A stretch of 5,568 nt of DNA from an uncultured Micrococcales bacterium (GCA_903915555.1 CAIWTL010000043.1:1-5568), one strand, 5' to 3'. Shown: positions 1 to 5,568, counted from the first letter of the stretch. Made by a program: numbers and translations. Notes: generated by a model from the letters alone, not told the origin.

Positions 1-2
1 AG

Positions 3-596
<594 letters not shown>

Positions 597-619
597 TCCG
601 CGACGTTCCCGGGCCGCGG

Positions 620-982
620 TCAGGCGCCGGGTGCGCCGTCCCCGGCCGGTGCGGTCCCGCCGTCGGGGGACACCTCCTCGACGGACGCCTCCGGTTCGGC
701 GTCCGGGGGCACGGCTGCCCCCGCGACATCGGCCCCGGTCGCCGGTTGCGCCGCTGCGAGGTCCGCGGCGATCGTGGCGAGGGCGGCGTCCACGTCTTCC
801 ATGCGGTAACCGCGCAGTCCCACCCTGAACCTGAGCGATCGCACGGCCTCGGCGGTGACGGGGGACTCCAACGCTGCAGGGGCGTCGTCGGCCTGGTCGG
901 TTCCCGGGTCCGCCCGACCGGTCAGCAGCAGCGCAGCACCCAGGATCACCAACACGGCGAACGCGACGAACACCCACACCAC
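620..982 (-). CDS. Small membrane-anchored DivIVA-domain protein
   Basis: The product is 120 aa. Residues 1-22 form one hydrophobic membrane helix (VVWVFVAFAVLVILGAALLL) with no lipobox. After an acidic linker, residues 46-75 carry a short DivIVA-type domain (LRFRVGLRGYRMEDVDAAL), matching the RF-x-GY-x-VD-x-L pattern of actinobacterial DivIVA repeats. The last ~45 residues are Ala/Pro/Glu/Gly-rich and probably disordered. DivIVA domains commonly mediate coiled-coil assembly or polar targeting, so a role at the membrane or divisome is plausible but unproven. The GTG at 982 is chosen because GGAGG sits 7 nt upstream; longer in-frame extensions add Arg/Pro-rich sequence with no domain. It is convergent with the chimeric frame (23-nt gap) and divergent from folP2. 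M. tuberculosis has a comparable DivIVA-domain protein (Rv1209) near its folP2. Confidence 0.8.
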   Translation of the reverse strand: MVWVFVAFAVLVILGAALLLTGRADPGTDQADDAPAALESPVTAEAVRSLRFRVGLRGYRMEDVDAALATIAADLAAAQPATGADVAGAAVPPDAEPEASVEEVSPDGGTAPAGDGAPGA

Positions 983-989
983 GAGGCAA

Positions 990-994
990 CCTCC
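990..994 (-). promoter_or_regulatory. Shine-Dalgarno GGAGG fixing the DivIVA-domain start
   Basis: On the minus strand a perfect GGAGG lies 7 nt before two consecutive GTG codons (982 and 979). It argues against starts further upstream that would place Arg/Pro-rich sequence ahead of the membrane helix. Confidence 0.65.
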
Positions 995-1134
995 GGGCAC
1001 CGGTCGATGTCGCGGCCGGGTGGCGCCGAGCCACGGCCTGCGGACATGAGGATAAGCCCTGCGGGGTCGGCCCTCCGCCCACTCCTCACCCCAGCCCATC
1101 AGGGATACTCGGTGGGACGACGACGGGAGACCTC

Positions 1135-1998
1135 GTGCTGCGACTGGGAACCCACTCCTACCCGGACGACCGCCTGCTGATCATGGCCATCGTCAACCGG
1201 ACCCCCGACTCCTTCTACGACCGGGGCGCGACATATGCGGACGGTGCGGCGCTCGATGCCGTCGACCGTGCCGTCTCGGAGGGCGCCGACATCGTCGACA
1301 TCGGTGGGGTGAAGGCCGGGCCCGGGGCGGTGGTCGACACCGCCGAGGAGTTGCGTCGCACGGTGTCCTTCGTTGCCGAGGTCCGCTCCCGCTACCCGTC
1401 GGTCGTGATCAGCGTGGACACCTGGCGGGCGGAGGTGGGACGCGCCGTGTGCGGCGAGGGCGCGGACCTCATGAACGATGCATGGGGTGGCCATGACCCC
1501 GATCTGGCGGCGGTCGCCGCCGAGTTCCGCGTGGGCCTCGTCTGCACGCATGCGGGTGGACAGGTCCCGCGCACGCGGCCACATCGCGTCCTGTACCGCG
1601 ATGTCGTGGCGGACATCGTGACCACCACGACCGGCCTCGCCGAACGCGCGGCGGAACTCGGCGTGCCCCGGGAGTCGATCATCATCGACCCCGGCCACGA
1701 CTTCGGGAAGACGACCGAGCAGACGTTGGCGGCGACGGCCGCGACCGGCGAACTGGTGGCCACCGGCTGGCCCGTGCTCATGTCGCTGTCCCGCAAGGAC
1801 TTCGTCGGCGAGACGCTGGGGATCACCGAGCCCACCGAGCGGCTGACCGGGACCCTGGCCGCGACCGCCGTCACGGCATGGCTCGGTGCCCGGGTCTGGC
1901 GCGTGCACGACGTGGCCGTGACGCGGCAGGTCCTCGACATGGTGGGGGCGATCCGCGGGGACCGTCCGCCGCGCCTGGCCGTCCGCGGACTCGCCTGA
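1135..1998 (+). CDS. folP2: FolP2-type dihydropteroate synthase paralogue
   Basis: The product is 287 aa, a normal length for a pterin-binding TIM barrel. Barrel motifs appear in order: MAIVNRTPDSFYDRG (17-31, loop 1), DIVDIGGVKAGPG (52-64, loop 2), ISVDTWRAEV (92-101), MNDAWGG (113-119), IIIDPGHDFGKT (182-193), LMSLSRKDFVGETLG (215-229) and RVHDV (256-260). True DHPS has S-T-R in loop 2 where this protein has VKAG, and NVTPDSFSDGG in loop 1. These substitutions, with the RGLA C-terminus, match the actinobacterial FolP2 paralogue (Rv1207 type). Mycobacterial FolP2 is known as a paralogue without demonstrated DHPS activity, so folate synthesis should not be assumed. The GTG start has GGAGA 4 nt upstream; the ATG at residue 17 would truncate the first barrel strand. 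A GATACT hexamer at 1104-1109 is a possible -10, but no -35 is visible. The LOG-family gene follows after 41 nt. Confidence 0.9.
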   Translation: MLRLGTHSYPDDRLLIMAIVNRTPDSFYDRGATYADGAALDAVDRAVSEGADIVDIGGVKAGPGAVVDTAEELRRTVSFVAEVRSRYPSVVISVDTWRAEVGRAVCGEGADLMNDAWGGHDPDLAAVAAEFRVGLVCTHAGGQVPRTRPHRVLYRDVVADIVTTTTGLAERAAELGVPRESIIIDPGHDFGKTTEQTLAATAATGELVATGWPVLMSLSRKDFVGETLGITEPTERLTGTLAATAVTAWLGARVWRVHDVAVTRQVLDMVGAIRGDRPPRLAVRGLA

Positions 1999-2027
1999 CC
2001 CACGCGCCACGCCGCCCCGGGAGGGCG

Positions 2028-2033
2028 TAGGTT
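2028..2033 (+). promoter_or_regulatory. Putative leaderless -10 element (TAGGTT) for the LOG-family gene
   Basis: TAGGTT fits the actinobacterial TANNNT -10 consensus and ends exactly 6 nt before the GTG at 2040. That puts the expected transcription start on the G of the start codon. No -35 match is seen at 16-18 nt. A GGGAGGG at 2019-2025 is too far (about 15 nt) to serve as a normal ribosome-binding site. The same hexamer and spacing precede the HD hydrolase gene at 4354. Confidence 0.5.
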
Positions 2034-2039
2034 GCCCCC

Positions 2040-2843
2040 GTGGCCCCCATCCGCCCCCCACGTCGGCAGGTCGGTCCGATGAGTATCCGGCCGGACCAAC
2101 TGCAGCGCACGACCTACGATCAGCGCCTGCTCGACTCCCGCCACGATGCGGACTGGATGACCACGGACCCCTGGCGGGTCATGCGCATCCAGGCGGAGTT
2201 CGTGGAGGGGTTCGGGGCGCTGGCCGAACTGGGTCCCGCCATCTCCATCTTCGGCAGCGCCCGGACCGCCCGCGACCACCCCGACTACGCGCTGGCCCGA
2301 GATGTCGCCGAACGGCTGGTGCGCGCCGGGTACGCGGTCATCACCGGCGGCGGTCCCGGGATCATGGAGGCAGCCAATCGCGGAGCCGAGGAGGCCGGTG
2401 GCGTGTCGGTGGGACTGGGGATCGAGTTGCCCTTCGAACAGCGCCTCAACGATTGGGTCGATGTCGGCATCAACTTCCGCTACTTCTTCGCCCGCAAGAC
2501 CATGTTCGTGAAGTACGCGCGTGGGTTCGTGGTGATGCCCGGCGGGTTCGGCACCCTCGACGAGCTCTTCGAGGCGCTGACCCTCGTCCAGACACACAAG
2601 ATCACGACGTTCCCGATCGTGCTGATGGGCACCCGTTTCTGGTCCGGGCTCCTGGACTGGGTGGGGGAGCAACTCATCTTCCACGAGCTGATCAGTCCCT
2701 CGGACCTCGACCTGCTGCAGGTCACCGACAGCGCCGAGGAGGCCGTGTCGATATTCGTCGACGCCGACGACTCGGTGGGTCCGGCGGCCTCCCCACCGAA
2801 CCCCGCCGACGAGGACATCGCCTGGCAGCGTCCGGGGATGTGA
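2040..2843 (+). CDS. LOG-family (TIGR00730) Rossmann-fold protein
   Basis: The product is 267 aa. The LOG/lysine-decarboxylase-like core is clear: SIFGSART (69-76), a dinucleotide-like GGGPGIMEAANRGA (103-116), RYFFARKTMFVKYA (147-160) and the diagnostic PGGFGTLDE (167-175). The N-terminal TDPWRVMRIQAEFVEGF (42-58) is typical of the longer actinobacterial TIGR00730 branch, distinct from the short LOG of the Rv1205 type. Characterised LOG proteins are cytokinin-riboside 5'-monophosphate phosphoribohydrolases and some relatives cleave other nucleotide monophosphates; the substrate here is unknown. The acidic tail from 241 is probably disordered. The start is uncertain: GTG at 2040 fits a leaderless promoter and keeps a basic N-terminus, while ATG at 2079 (14th codon) has only a weak AGG upstream. 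It follows folP2 closely and ends 15 nt from the convergent thioesterase gene. Confidence 0.88.
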   Translation: MAPIRPPRRQVGPMSIRPDQLQRTTYDQRLLDSRHDADWMTTDPWRVMRIQAEFVEGFGALAELGPAISIFGSARTARDHPDYALARDVAERLVRAGYAVITGGGPGIMEAANRGAEEAGGVSVGLGIELPFEQRLNDWVDVGINFRYFFARKTMFVKYARGFVVMPGGFGTLDELFEALTLVQTHKITTFPIVLMGTRFWSGLLDWVGEQLIFHELISPSDLDLLQVTDSAEEAVSIFVDADDSVGPAASPPNPADEDIAWQRPGM

Positions 2844-2858
2844 CGGCCCCACTGCGGA

Positions 2859-3641
2859 TCAGCCGAACACCGCCAGAAGTTGCTCCGTCCACGCCACGAG
2901 CCGCTCCCCGGCCCACAGGTGGGCGACGATCGTCGAGTAGCCGCCTTCGGCGACCGCGGTCCGCGACTCGTACCAGAACCACTCGTCGCCACGCATCGGC
3001 TGGTCGTCCGGGAACTGCATCGACCAGCGGACTGTGCTGGCCGGGGCCGGAACGGTGAGCACGGGAAGGACTGTTCCCGGCCACGCATCCACCAGCGCGG
3101 CGACGGCGGCGACGCCCCCCGTCGGGGAACGGTGCCGGCACCACCCGTCGATGCGGGCCTCACCGGCACCGGTGAAGGGGAATGGTGTGGCGAACCGGAA
3201 GTCGAACGCCCGGGCGAAGTCCGGGACGAGCCCCTCGATGAACGGCATCTCGACGCAATCGGCACGGGGCACCGGGCGCGGCGAACGCGGGTCGACCCGG
3301 ACCGCTGACTCCCGCAGGCCTCCCAGGACGACATGGGCACGGACGAGGGGTGCGCCGTCTTCCCCCACCATCTGCGCCGACGCGTGGGTCACGTACTTCC
3401 CGCGGCGCAGCACCTCCGCCCGCACCTTGACCGGCCCGGGAGACACCGGCGCCACGAAAGCGACGTCGATGCTGCGCACCGGGAGTTCGCCGAGACCGGG
3501 GAGCTCCTGGACCGCCCGCACGGTGATGGCTGCCGACAGGCCCCCGAAGGCAGTGCGTCCCTGAGCCCAGTCGGCGGGTACGGCGGCCGACCAGCCGTCG
3601 CCCTCCGGCGTGACGGCCGACGCCTCGTCGAACGGCGTCAC
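2859..3641 (-). CDS. Double-hotdog acyl-CoA thioesterase (TesB/4HBT_3-like)
   Basis: The product is 260 aa when started at GTG 3641. Residues 1-110 form a first hotdog unit (TPFDEASAV, then WAQGRTAFGGLSAA at 25-38, then VRSIDVAFVAPVSPGPV at 55-71). Residues ~135-260 form a second (ALVDAWPG at 182-189, SMQF, WFWYESRTAVAEGGYS at 221-236, HLWAGERLVAW). This layout is that of the TesB-like thioesterase superfamily, which hydrolyses acyl-CoA to free acid and CoA; chain length cannot be read from sequence. I did not assign catalytic residues with certainty. The start is 2 nt after the stop of the upstream HD hydrolase gene, with only a weak Shine-Dalgarno (TGGGCG), so translational coupling is likely. 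The frame stays open 33 codons further upstream, inside the HD gene, but that part is Arg/His-rich with no hotdog similarity. Confidence 0.82.
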   Translation of the reverse strand: MTPFDEASAVTPEGDGWSAAVPADWAQGRTAFGGLSAAITVRAVQELPGLGELPVRSIDVAFVAPVSPGPVKVRAEVLRRGKYVTHASAQMVGEDGAPLVRAHVVLGGLRESAVRVDPRSPRPVPRADCVEMPFIEGLVPDFARAFDFRFATPFPFTGAGEARIDGWCRHRSPTGGVAAVAALVDAWPGTVLPVLTVPAPASTVRWSMQFPDDQPMRGDEWFWYESRTAVAEGGYSTIVAHLWAGERLVAWTEQLLAVFG

Positions 3642-3643
3642 CG

Positions 3644-4354
3644 TCAGGCGCCCAGGGTCGCGAGACGCTTGGACATGGCCTCGATGAGCGTGTCGGGAAG
3701 CGCGGGACGCAGGGCCTCGAACATGGTGCGGTAGTACCACCGGGTGCCCTCACGGCCGCCGTTGAACCTGTCCAGGTACGAGTCCCCCGACGCGTCCACG
3801 GCGGCCGCCGTGTCGCTCAGGTTGTGCAACTTGTCGCACGCGATCACCAGACAGGCACCGGGATCCGACGCGGAGCCGTCGCCCGCAGGGGCGGCGAGTT
3901 GCCGCACCCGGGCGATGTGTTGCTCCTTGCGGTCGCGCCACGGCGGCTTCGTGGCCGGGTCCTCGACGGAGCTGTCGGTCGCTGCGTTCACGAGCTGGGC
4001 GACCCGGGGCCCGAACATCGACTGGATCTCCCGCAGCCGGTTGTCGCCACCCGTGTCCTCCACGATGTCGTGCAGGACCGCGGCGATGACGAGGTCCTCC
4101 ATCTCCGCCTCGTAGATCGGAACCCCGAGTCCGTAGTGCCAGACGTTCCCGGCGACGGTGAGGGGATGGGTGATGTAGGGCGTGCCCCGGTCGTCCTTGC
4201 GGGTCTGCGGGCTGTGCAGCACCGCGGCGTAGGCCATCGCCATCGGCAACCGGGCGGAGTACAGGGCCCCCTCGGGGACCGTGAGCAGGTCGGGGATCTC
4301 GTCGTCGGCGGGGACACCGGTGACCTGCGGGTGGGGCGGTGGGACGTCGGTCAT
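3644..4354 (-). CDS. Stand-alone SpoT/MESH1-like HD hydrolase (putative small alarmone hydrolase)
   Basis: The product is 236 aa and consists of one HD domain. The metal and (p)ppGpp-hydrolase box is preserved in order: KDDRGTPYITHPL (53-65, with H63), VIAAVLHDIVEDTGG (89-103, with H95, D96, E99, D100) and VIACDKLHNLSD (170-181, with D174 and N178). No synthetase, TGS or ACT domain follows, so it is not a full-length Rel. In the family such enzymes remove the 3'-pyrophosphate from (p)ppGpp, and some hydrolyse other nucleotides or NADPH, so the substrate is inferred. An insert at ~130-168 (WRDRKEQ, then Gly/Ser-rich) separates the HD pair from the second Asp. There is no Shine-Dalgarno sequence; a TAGGTT -10 ends 6 nt before the ATG, suggesting leaderless expression. 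It is the first gene of an operon with the thioesterase. Confidence 0.8.
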   Translation of the reverse strand: MTDVPPPHPQVTGVPADDEIPDLLTVPEGALYSARLPMAMAYAAVLHSPQTRKDDRGTPYITHPLTVAGNVWHYGLGVPIYEAEMEDLVIAAVLHDIVEDTGGDNRLREIQSMFGPRVAQLVNAATDSSVEDPATKPPWRDRKEQHIARVRQLAAPAGDGSASDPGACLVIACDKLHNLSDTAAAVDASGDSYLDRFNGGREGTRWYYRTMFEALRPALPDTLIEAMSKRLATLGA

Positions 4355-4360
4355 TGGATC

Positions 4361-4366
4361 AACCTA
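4361..4366 (-). promoter_or_regulatory. Putative leaderless -10 element (TAGGTT) for the HD hydrolase operon
   Basis: On the minus strand TAGGTT is followed by 6 nt (gatcca) and then the ATG at 4354, so transcription would begin at or next to the start codon. A TGGACG with 16-nt spacing (4388-4383) could act as a weak -35. There is no purine-rich ribosome-binding site between the hexamer and the ATG. Confidence 0.55.
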
Positions 4367-4559
4367 ACCCGCCGGGAGACGCCGTCCATCGTCGCCCGGC
4401 GCACCGATCCGCCGGCCGGGACCCACCCCTCCCGGACGCCCCAGGGGACGCGATCGGCACCTCGGGCGTGACTCGGGGTTTGCTCCGGCCGATGCGGGGT
4501 ATGCCGCCCTCGAGCCGGCGTGAAGCAGGACACTCCGGACCATCGACCAAGGAGCCGAC

Positions 4560-4646
4560 ATGAACCGCAATGACCTGGGAACCCAGTTCGAGATCACCCC
4601 CGATGACCGCGATGTGATCGCTGACGTCATCGTCGTCTGGGCCTGA
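4560..4646 (+). CDS. 28-aa micro-ORF of unknown function
   Basis: ATG at 4560 is preceded by AAGGAG at 4549-4554 with a 5-nt spacer, one of the best Shine-Dalgarno sequences in the window. The peptide begins MNRNDLGTQFEITPDDRD and ends VIADVIVVWA: an acidic N-terminal two thirds, then a beta-branched hydrophobic tail with Trp next to last. Codon third positions are mostly G or C, as in the neighbouring genes. Two abutting hairpins follow 8 nt after the TGA, so it looks like a self-contained transcript. I do not recognise the family. The single Trp makes a Trp-attenuator leader unlikely. No peptide-modifying enzyme is visible nearby to support a RiPP precursor. It may be a small regulatory or membrane-associated peptide, or the ORF may sit on a small RNA. 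A promoter is not clear; TATGCC at 4500-4505 is a weak -10 candidate. Confidence 0.5.
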   Translation: MNRNDLGTQFEITPDDRDVIADVIVVWA

Positions 4647-4654
4647 CCCCCACC

Positions 4655-4680
4655 GGTCGCGCGCCCCTTCCCGCGCGACC
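4655..4680 (+). terminator. Hairpin 1 of a tandem pair (9-bp perfect stem)
   Basis: GGTCGCGCG (4655-4663) pairs perfectly with CGCGCGACC (4672-4680) around an 8-nt loop. It starts 8 nt after the micro-ORF stop codon. No U-tract follows directly, because the second hairpin begins at the next base. It probably forms a composite terminator or 3' end protection structure with hairpin 2. Confidence 0.55.
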
Positions 4681-4722
4681 ACGACGAGACCCCGGTCCGT
4701 TCTCGGGCCGGGGTCTCGTCGT
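4681..4722 (+). terminator. Hairpin 2: strong terminator-like stem-loop
   Basis: ACGACGAGACCCCGG (4681-4695) is the exact reverse complement of 4708-4722, a 15-bp perfect stem. Four more pairs (one G-T) can form inside the 12-nt interval, leaving a TTCT loop. The downstream tract (gtctcgtt) is only moderately T-rich, as is usual for GC-rich actinobacterial terminators. It lies between the plus-strand micro-ORF and the 3' end of the minus-strand alanine-rich gene, and could act in both directions. Confidence 0.75.
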
Positions 4723-4757
4723 GTCTCGTTCCGGGCTGCCGGTGCGTGCCCGGAGGT

Positions 4758-5141
4758 TCAGGCGCTGTCGGTGTCGACCTGCTTGGCGGTCTCGGACGCC
4801 GCCTTGGCGGCCACACTCGCGGCCTCGTTGGCAACACCTCCGGCCGACTTCGCGACATTGCCGGCGGCACCACCCGTCTTGTCTGCGGCGTCCGCGGCCG
4901 CGGCACCGACGGTCGCGGCGGCGTCCGACACCCGCTGGGCGGCCCGGTCGGTGAAACTGGCCGCCTCTGCCGCCGCATCGGCAACCCCGCCGGCGGCCTT
5001 CTCGGCGGCGGTACTGACTGCGTCGGCCCACACGTTCGCGGTCTGCGACACCTCGTTCGCGTTGCCGCCCCGACGTTTCGCGACCGCCAGCCCGGCGACC
5101 GCGCCAGCTGCGGCAGCCACGATCAGTAGCGCCTTCTTCAT
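4758..5141 (-). CDS. Alanine-rich YtxH/LEA-like membrane-anchored protein
   Basis: The product is 127 aa. MKK is followed by a hydrophobic helix (residues 4-21) and then AKRR, a signal-anchor with the positive charges after the helix. Residues 28-120 are a long low-complexity amphipathic helix with about 37 percent Ala over the whole protein, no Cys and no Pro, and loosely repeated units such as AAEKAAGGVADAAAEAA, AAGNVAKSAGGVANEAA and AAKAASETAKQ. This resembles YtxH-type and group-3 LEA-like stress proteins, which protect membranes or proteins; the resemblance is compositional, so function is inferred weakly. ATG 5141 is preferred because AGGAG (5154-5150) is 8 nt upstream; the ATG at 5147 would leave only 2 nt. 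It diverges from the WS/DGAT gene, with which it shares a repeat-containing control region. Confidence 0.7.
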   Translation of the reverse strand: MKKALLIVAAAAGAVAGLAVAKRRGGNANEVSQTANVWADAVSTAAEKAAGGVADAAAEAASFTDRAAQRVSDAAATVGAAAADAADKTGGAAGNVAKSAGGVANEAASVAAKAASETAKQVDTDSA

Positions 5142-5212
5142 GTCCATCACTCCTGTCATTCGCCGGCCGAGCGCCGGAGCCGCTGCTCATCCCCGGTGCA
5201 GCGTCGGTGCTC

Positions 5213-5241
5213 ACGGTACGAGCAACCGGCGGCTTTGTCAT
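5213..5241 (-). promoter_or_regulatory. Putative promoter for the alanine-rich gene (ATGACA-17-TACCGT)
   Basis: On the minus strand ATGACA (5241-5236) is separated by 17 nt from TACCGT (5218-5213), which fits TTGACA-17-TANNNT closely. The predicted start near 5206 gives a 5' leader of about 65 nt. The -35 lies inside the first copy of the 17-bp direct repeat. Confidence 0.5.
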
Positions 5242-5277
5242 GCGGCACCCCCGACAGGATGGCTTTGCCGTTCGGCA
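5231..5277. repeat. Two-copy 17-bp direct repeat, candidate operator
   Basis: GGCTTTGTCATGCGGCA (5231-5247) and GGCTTTGCCGTTCGGCA (5261-5277) agree at 14 of 17 positions with a period of 30 bp, close to three helical turns. Copy 2 contains the palindrome TGCCG-TT-CGGCA. Copy 1 contains a degenerate form of the same dyad. Copy 1 covers the minus-strand -35; copy 2 abuts the plus-strand -35. This placement is what a regulator of both divergent genes would need. Confidence 0.5.
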
Positions 5278-5305
5278 TGACGGGAACCCCAGACCTGACT
5301 AGGCT
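5277..5305 (+). promoter_or_regulatory. Putative promoter for the WS/DGAT gene (ATGACG-17-TAGGCT)
   Basis: ATGACG (5277-5282), a 17-nt spacer and TAGGCT (5300-5305) give a good housekeeping-type match. The predicted start near 5312 leaves a leader of about 20 nt containing GGAGGT. It mirrors the minus-strand promoter: the 7-bp inverted repeat GTCATGC (5237-5243) / GCATGAC (5275-5281) supplies the core of both -35 boxes. Confidence 0.55.
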
Positions 5306-5332
5306 CACACAGTCTGGACTGGAGGTACTGAG

Positions 5333-5568
5333 GTGTCACGCAAGGTCGACAGCCGCATGGGAGTCTTCGACGCGGTGATGTGGGGCGTCGAGACCGACCC
5401 ACTGCTGCGCTCCGTGATCACGATGGTGGTCATGCTGGAGAAGAAGCCCAATCGCAAGGTCCTCACCCAGCGCATCGAAGAGATGAGCATCCGCGTCCCG
5501 GCACTGCGGAGACGCGTCGTCGGAAACCCCGTCTCGTTGGCGCCCCCACGCTGGGAGTCCACCGACGA
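5333..5568 (+). CDS. WS/DGAT-family O-acyltransferase, N-terminus only (3' end outside window)
   Basis: Seventy-eight codons are visible before the window ends. The start GTG has GGAGGT 6 nt upstream (5321-5326). The N-terminal pattern SRMGVFDAVMWGVETDPLLRS, followed by LTQRIEEMSIRVPALRRRV and then LAPPRWESTD, matches the opening of the wax ester synthase/acyl-CoA:diacylglycerol acyltransferase domain (a DA-x-x-W helix, a hydrophobic strand, a P-x-LRQRV-like helix, then PRW and an acidic stretch). In the family the enzyme acylates diacylglycerol or fatty alcohol to make storage triacylglycerol or wax ester at the membrane. The catalytic HHxxxDG motif lies further downstream and cannot be checked here. 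It belongs to the branch with ETDPLLRS instead of the MHVG-type opening, so its substrate may differ. Confidence 0.75.
   Translation, partial: MSRKVDSRMGVFDAVMWGVETDPLLRSVITMVVMLEKKPNRKVLTQRIEEMSIRVPALRRRVVGNPVSLAPPRWESTD

Noticed and set aside
1049..1054. TATCCT on the minus strand as the -10 of the DivIVA-domain gene.
   Set aside because: The hexamer fits TANNNT, but the -35 position reads CGGAGG with no resemblance to TTGACA, and one six-base match is too little to annotate.
1392..2852. A 486-codon open frame on the minus strand opposite folP2 and the LOG gene.
   Set aside because: It is antisense to two well-supported genes, its translation is His/Gly/Arg-rich low-complexity with no domain, and long antisense frames are expected at this GC content.
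2844..2858. Terminator between the convergent LOG and thioesterase genes.
   Set aside because: The 15-nt gap and nearby bases show no convincing inverted repeat or T-tract.
4574..4629. Short palindromes CTGGG-AA-CCCAG (4574-4585) and TGACGTCA (4622-4629) within the micro-ORF.
   Set aside because: They are short, single-copy and inside coding sequence; such palindromes occur by chance in GC-rich DNA and nothing else supports regulatory sites.
4560..4646. Micro-ORF as a Trp/His-type attenuator leader or a RiPP precursor.
   Set aside because: It has only one Trp and no run of one amino acid, no biosynthetic operon follows the hairpins on the plus strand, and no maturase gene is in view.
4758..5141. 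Alanine-rich protein segments as a DNA tandem repeat or CRISPR-like array.
   Set aside because: The amino-acid units are loosely similar, but the DNA shows no regular period or identical spaced repeats.

Overview
The window is very GC-rich DNA with GTG and ATG starts and almost only G or C in third codon positions. Together with the gene content (a FolP2-type dihydropteroate synthase paralogue, a DivIVA-domain membrane protein, a TIGR00730 LOG-family protein, a wax ester synthase/DGAT-type acyltransferase and apparent leaderless promoters) this points to an actinobacterium (Actinomycetota). I cannot assign a genus. The DivIVA-domain and folP2 pair recalls the Mycobacterium tuberculosis Rv1207-Rv1209 neighbourhood, but order and orientation differ and no gpgS is present here.

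Region 1 (1-596, +): one open frame whose first ~57 residues are a slice of argininosuccinate synthase (ArgG) and whose last ~138 residues are the C-terminus of leucyl aminopeptidase (PepA). The two join in frame at an AYA tripeptide found in both families (around 162-182). Neither half keeps its catalytic core. This is either a recombination scar or an assembly or amplification chimera, and it is the oddest thing in the window.

Region 2 (597-2843): a small membrane-anchored DivIVA-domain protein on the minus strand, then on the plus strand folP2 and a LOG-family (TIGR00730) Rossmann-fold protein. The LOG gene seems to have its own leaderless promoter.

Region 3 (2859-4366, minus strand): a two-gene operon of a stand-alone SpoT/MESH1-like HD hydrolase followed, after only 2 nt, by a double-hotdog acyl-CoA thioesterase. 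It appears to be driven by a leaderless promoter with the same TAGGTT-N6-start layout as the LOG gene.

Region 4 (4355-4757): no long gene. It holds a 28-codon ORF with an excellent Shine-Dalgarno sequence, followed at once by two abutting perfect-stem hairpins. This looks like a discrete short transcription unit of unknown function.

Region 5 (4758-5568): an alanine-rich, YtxH/LEA-like membrane-anchored protein (minus) and the start of a WS/DGAT-family O-acyltransferase (plus, cut by the window end). They diverge from a shared control region with two mirror-image ATGAC-17-TANNNT promoters and a 14/17 direct repeat with a 30-bp period overlapping or touching the two -35 boxes, which suggests shared regulation. 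The thioesterase and the WS/DGAT enzyme hint at acyl-CoA and storage-lipid metabolism.
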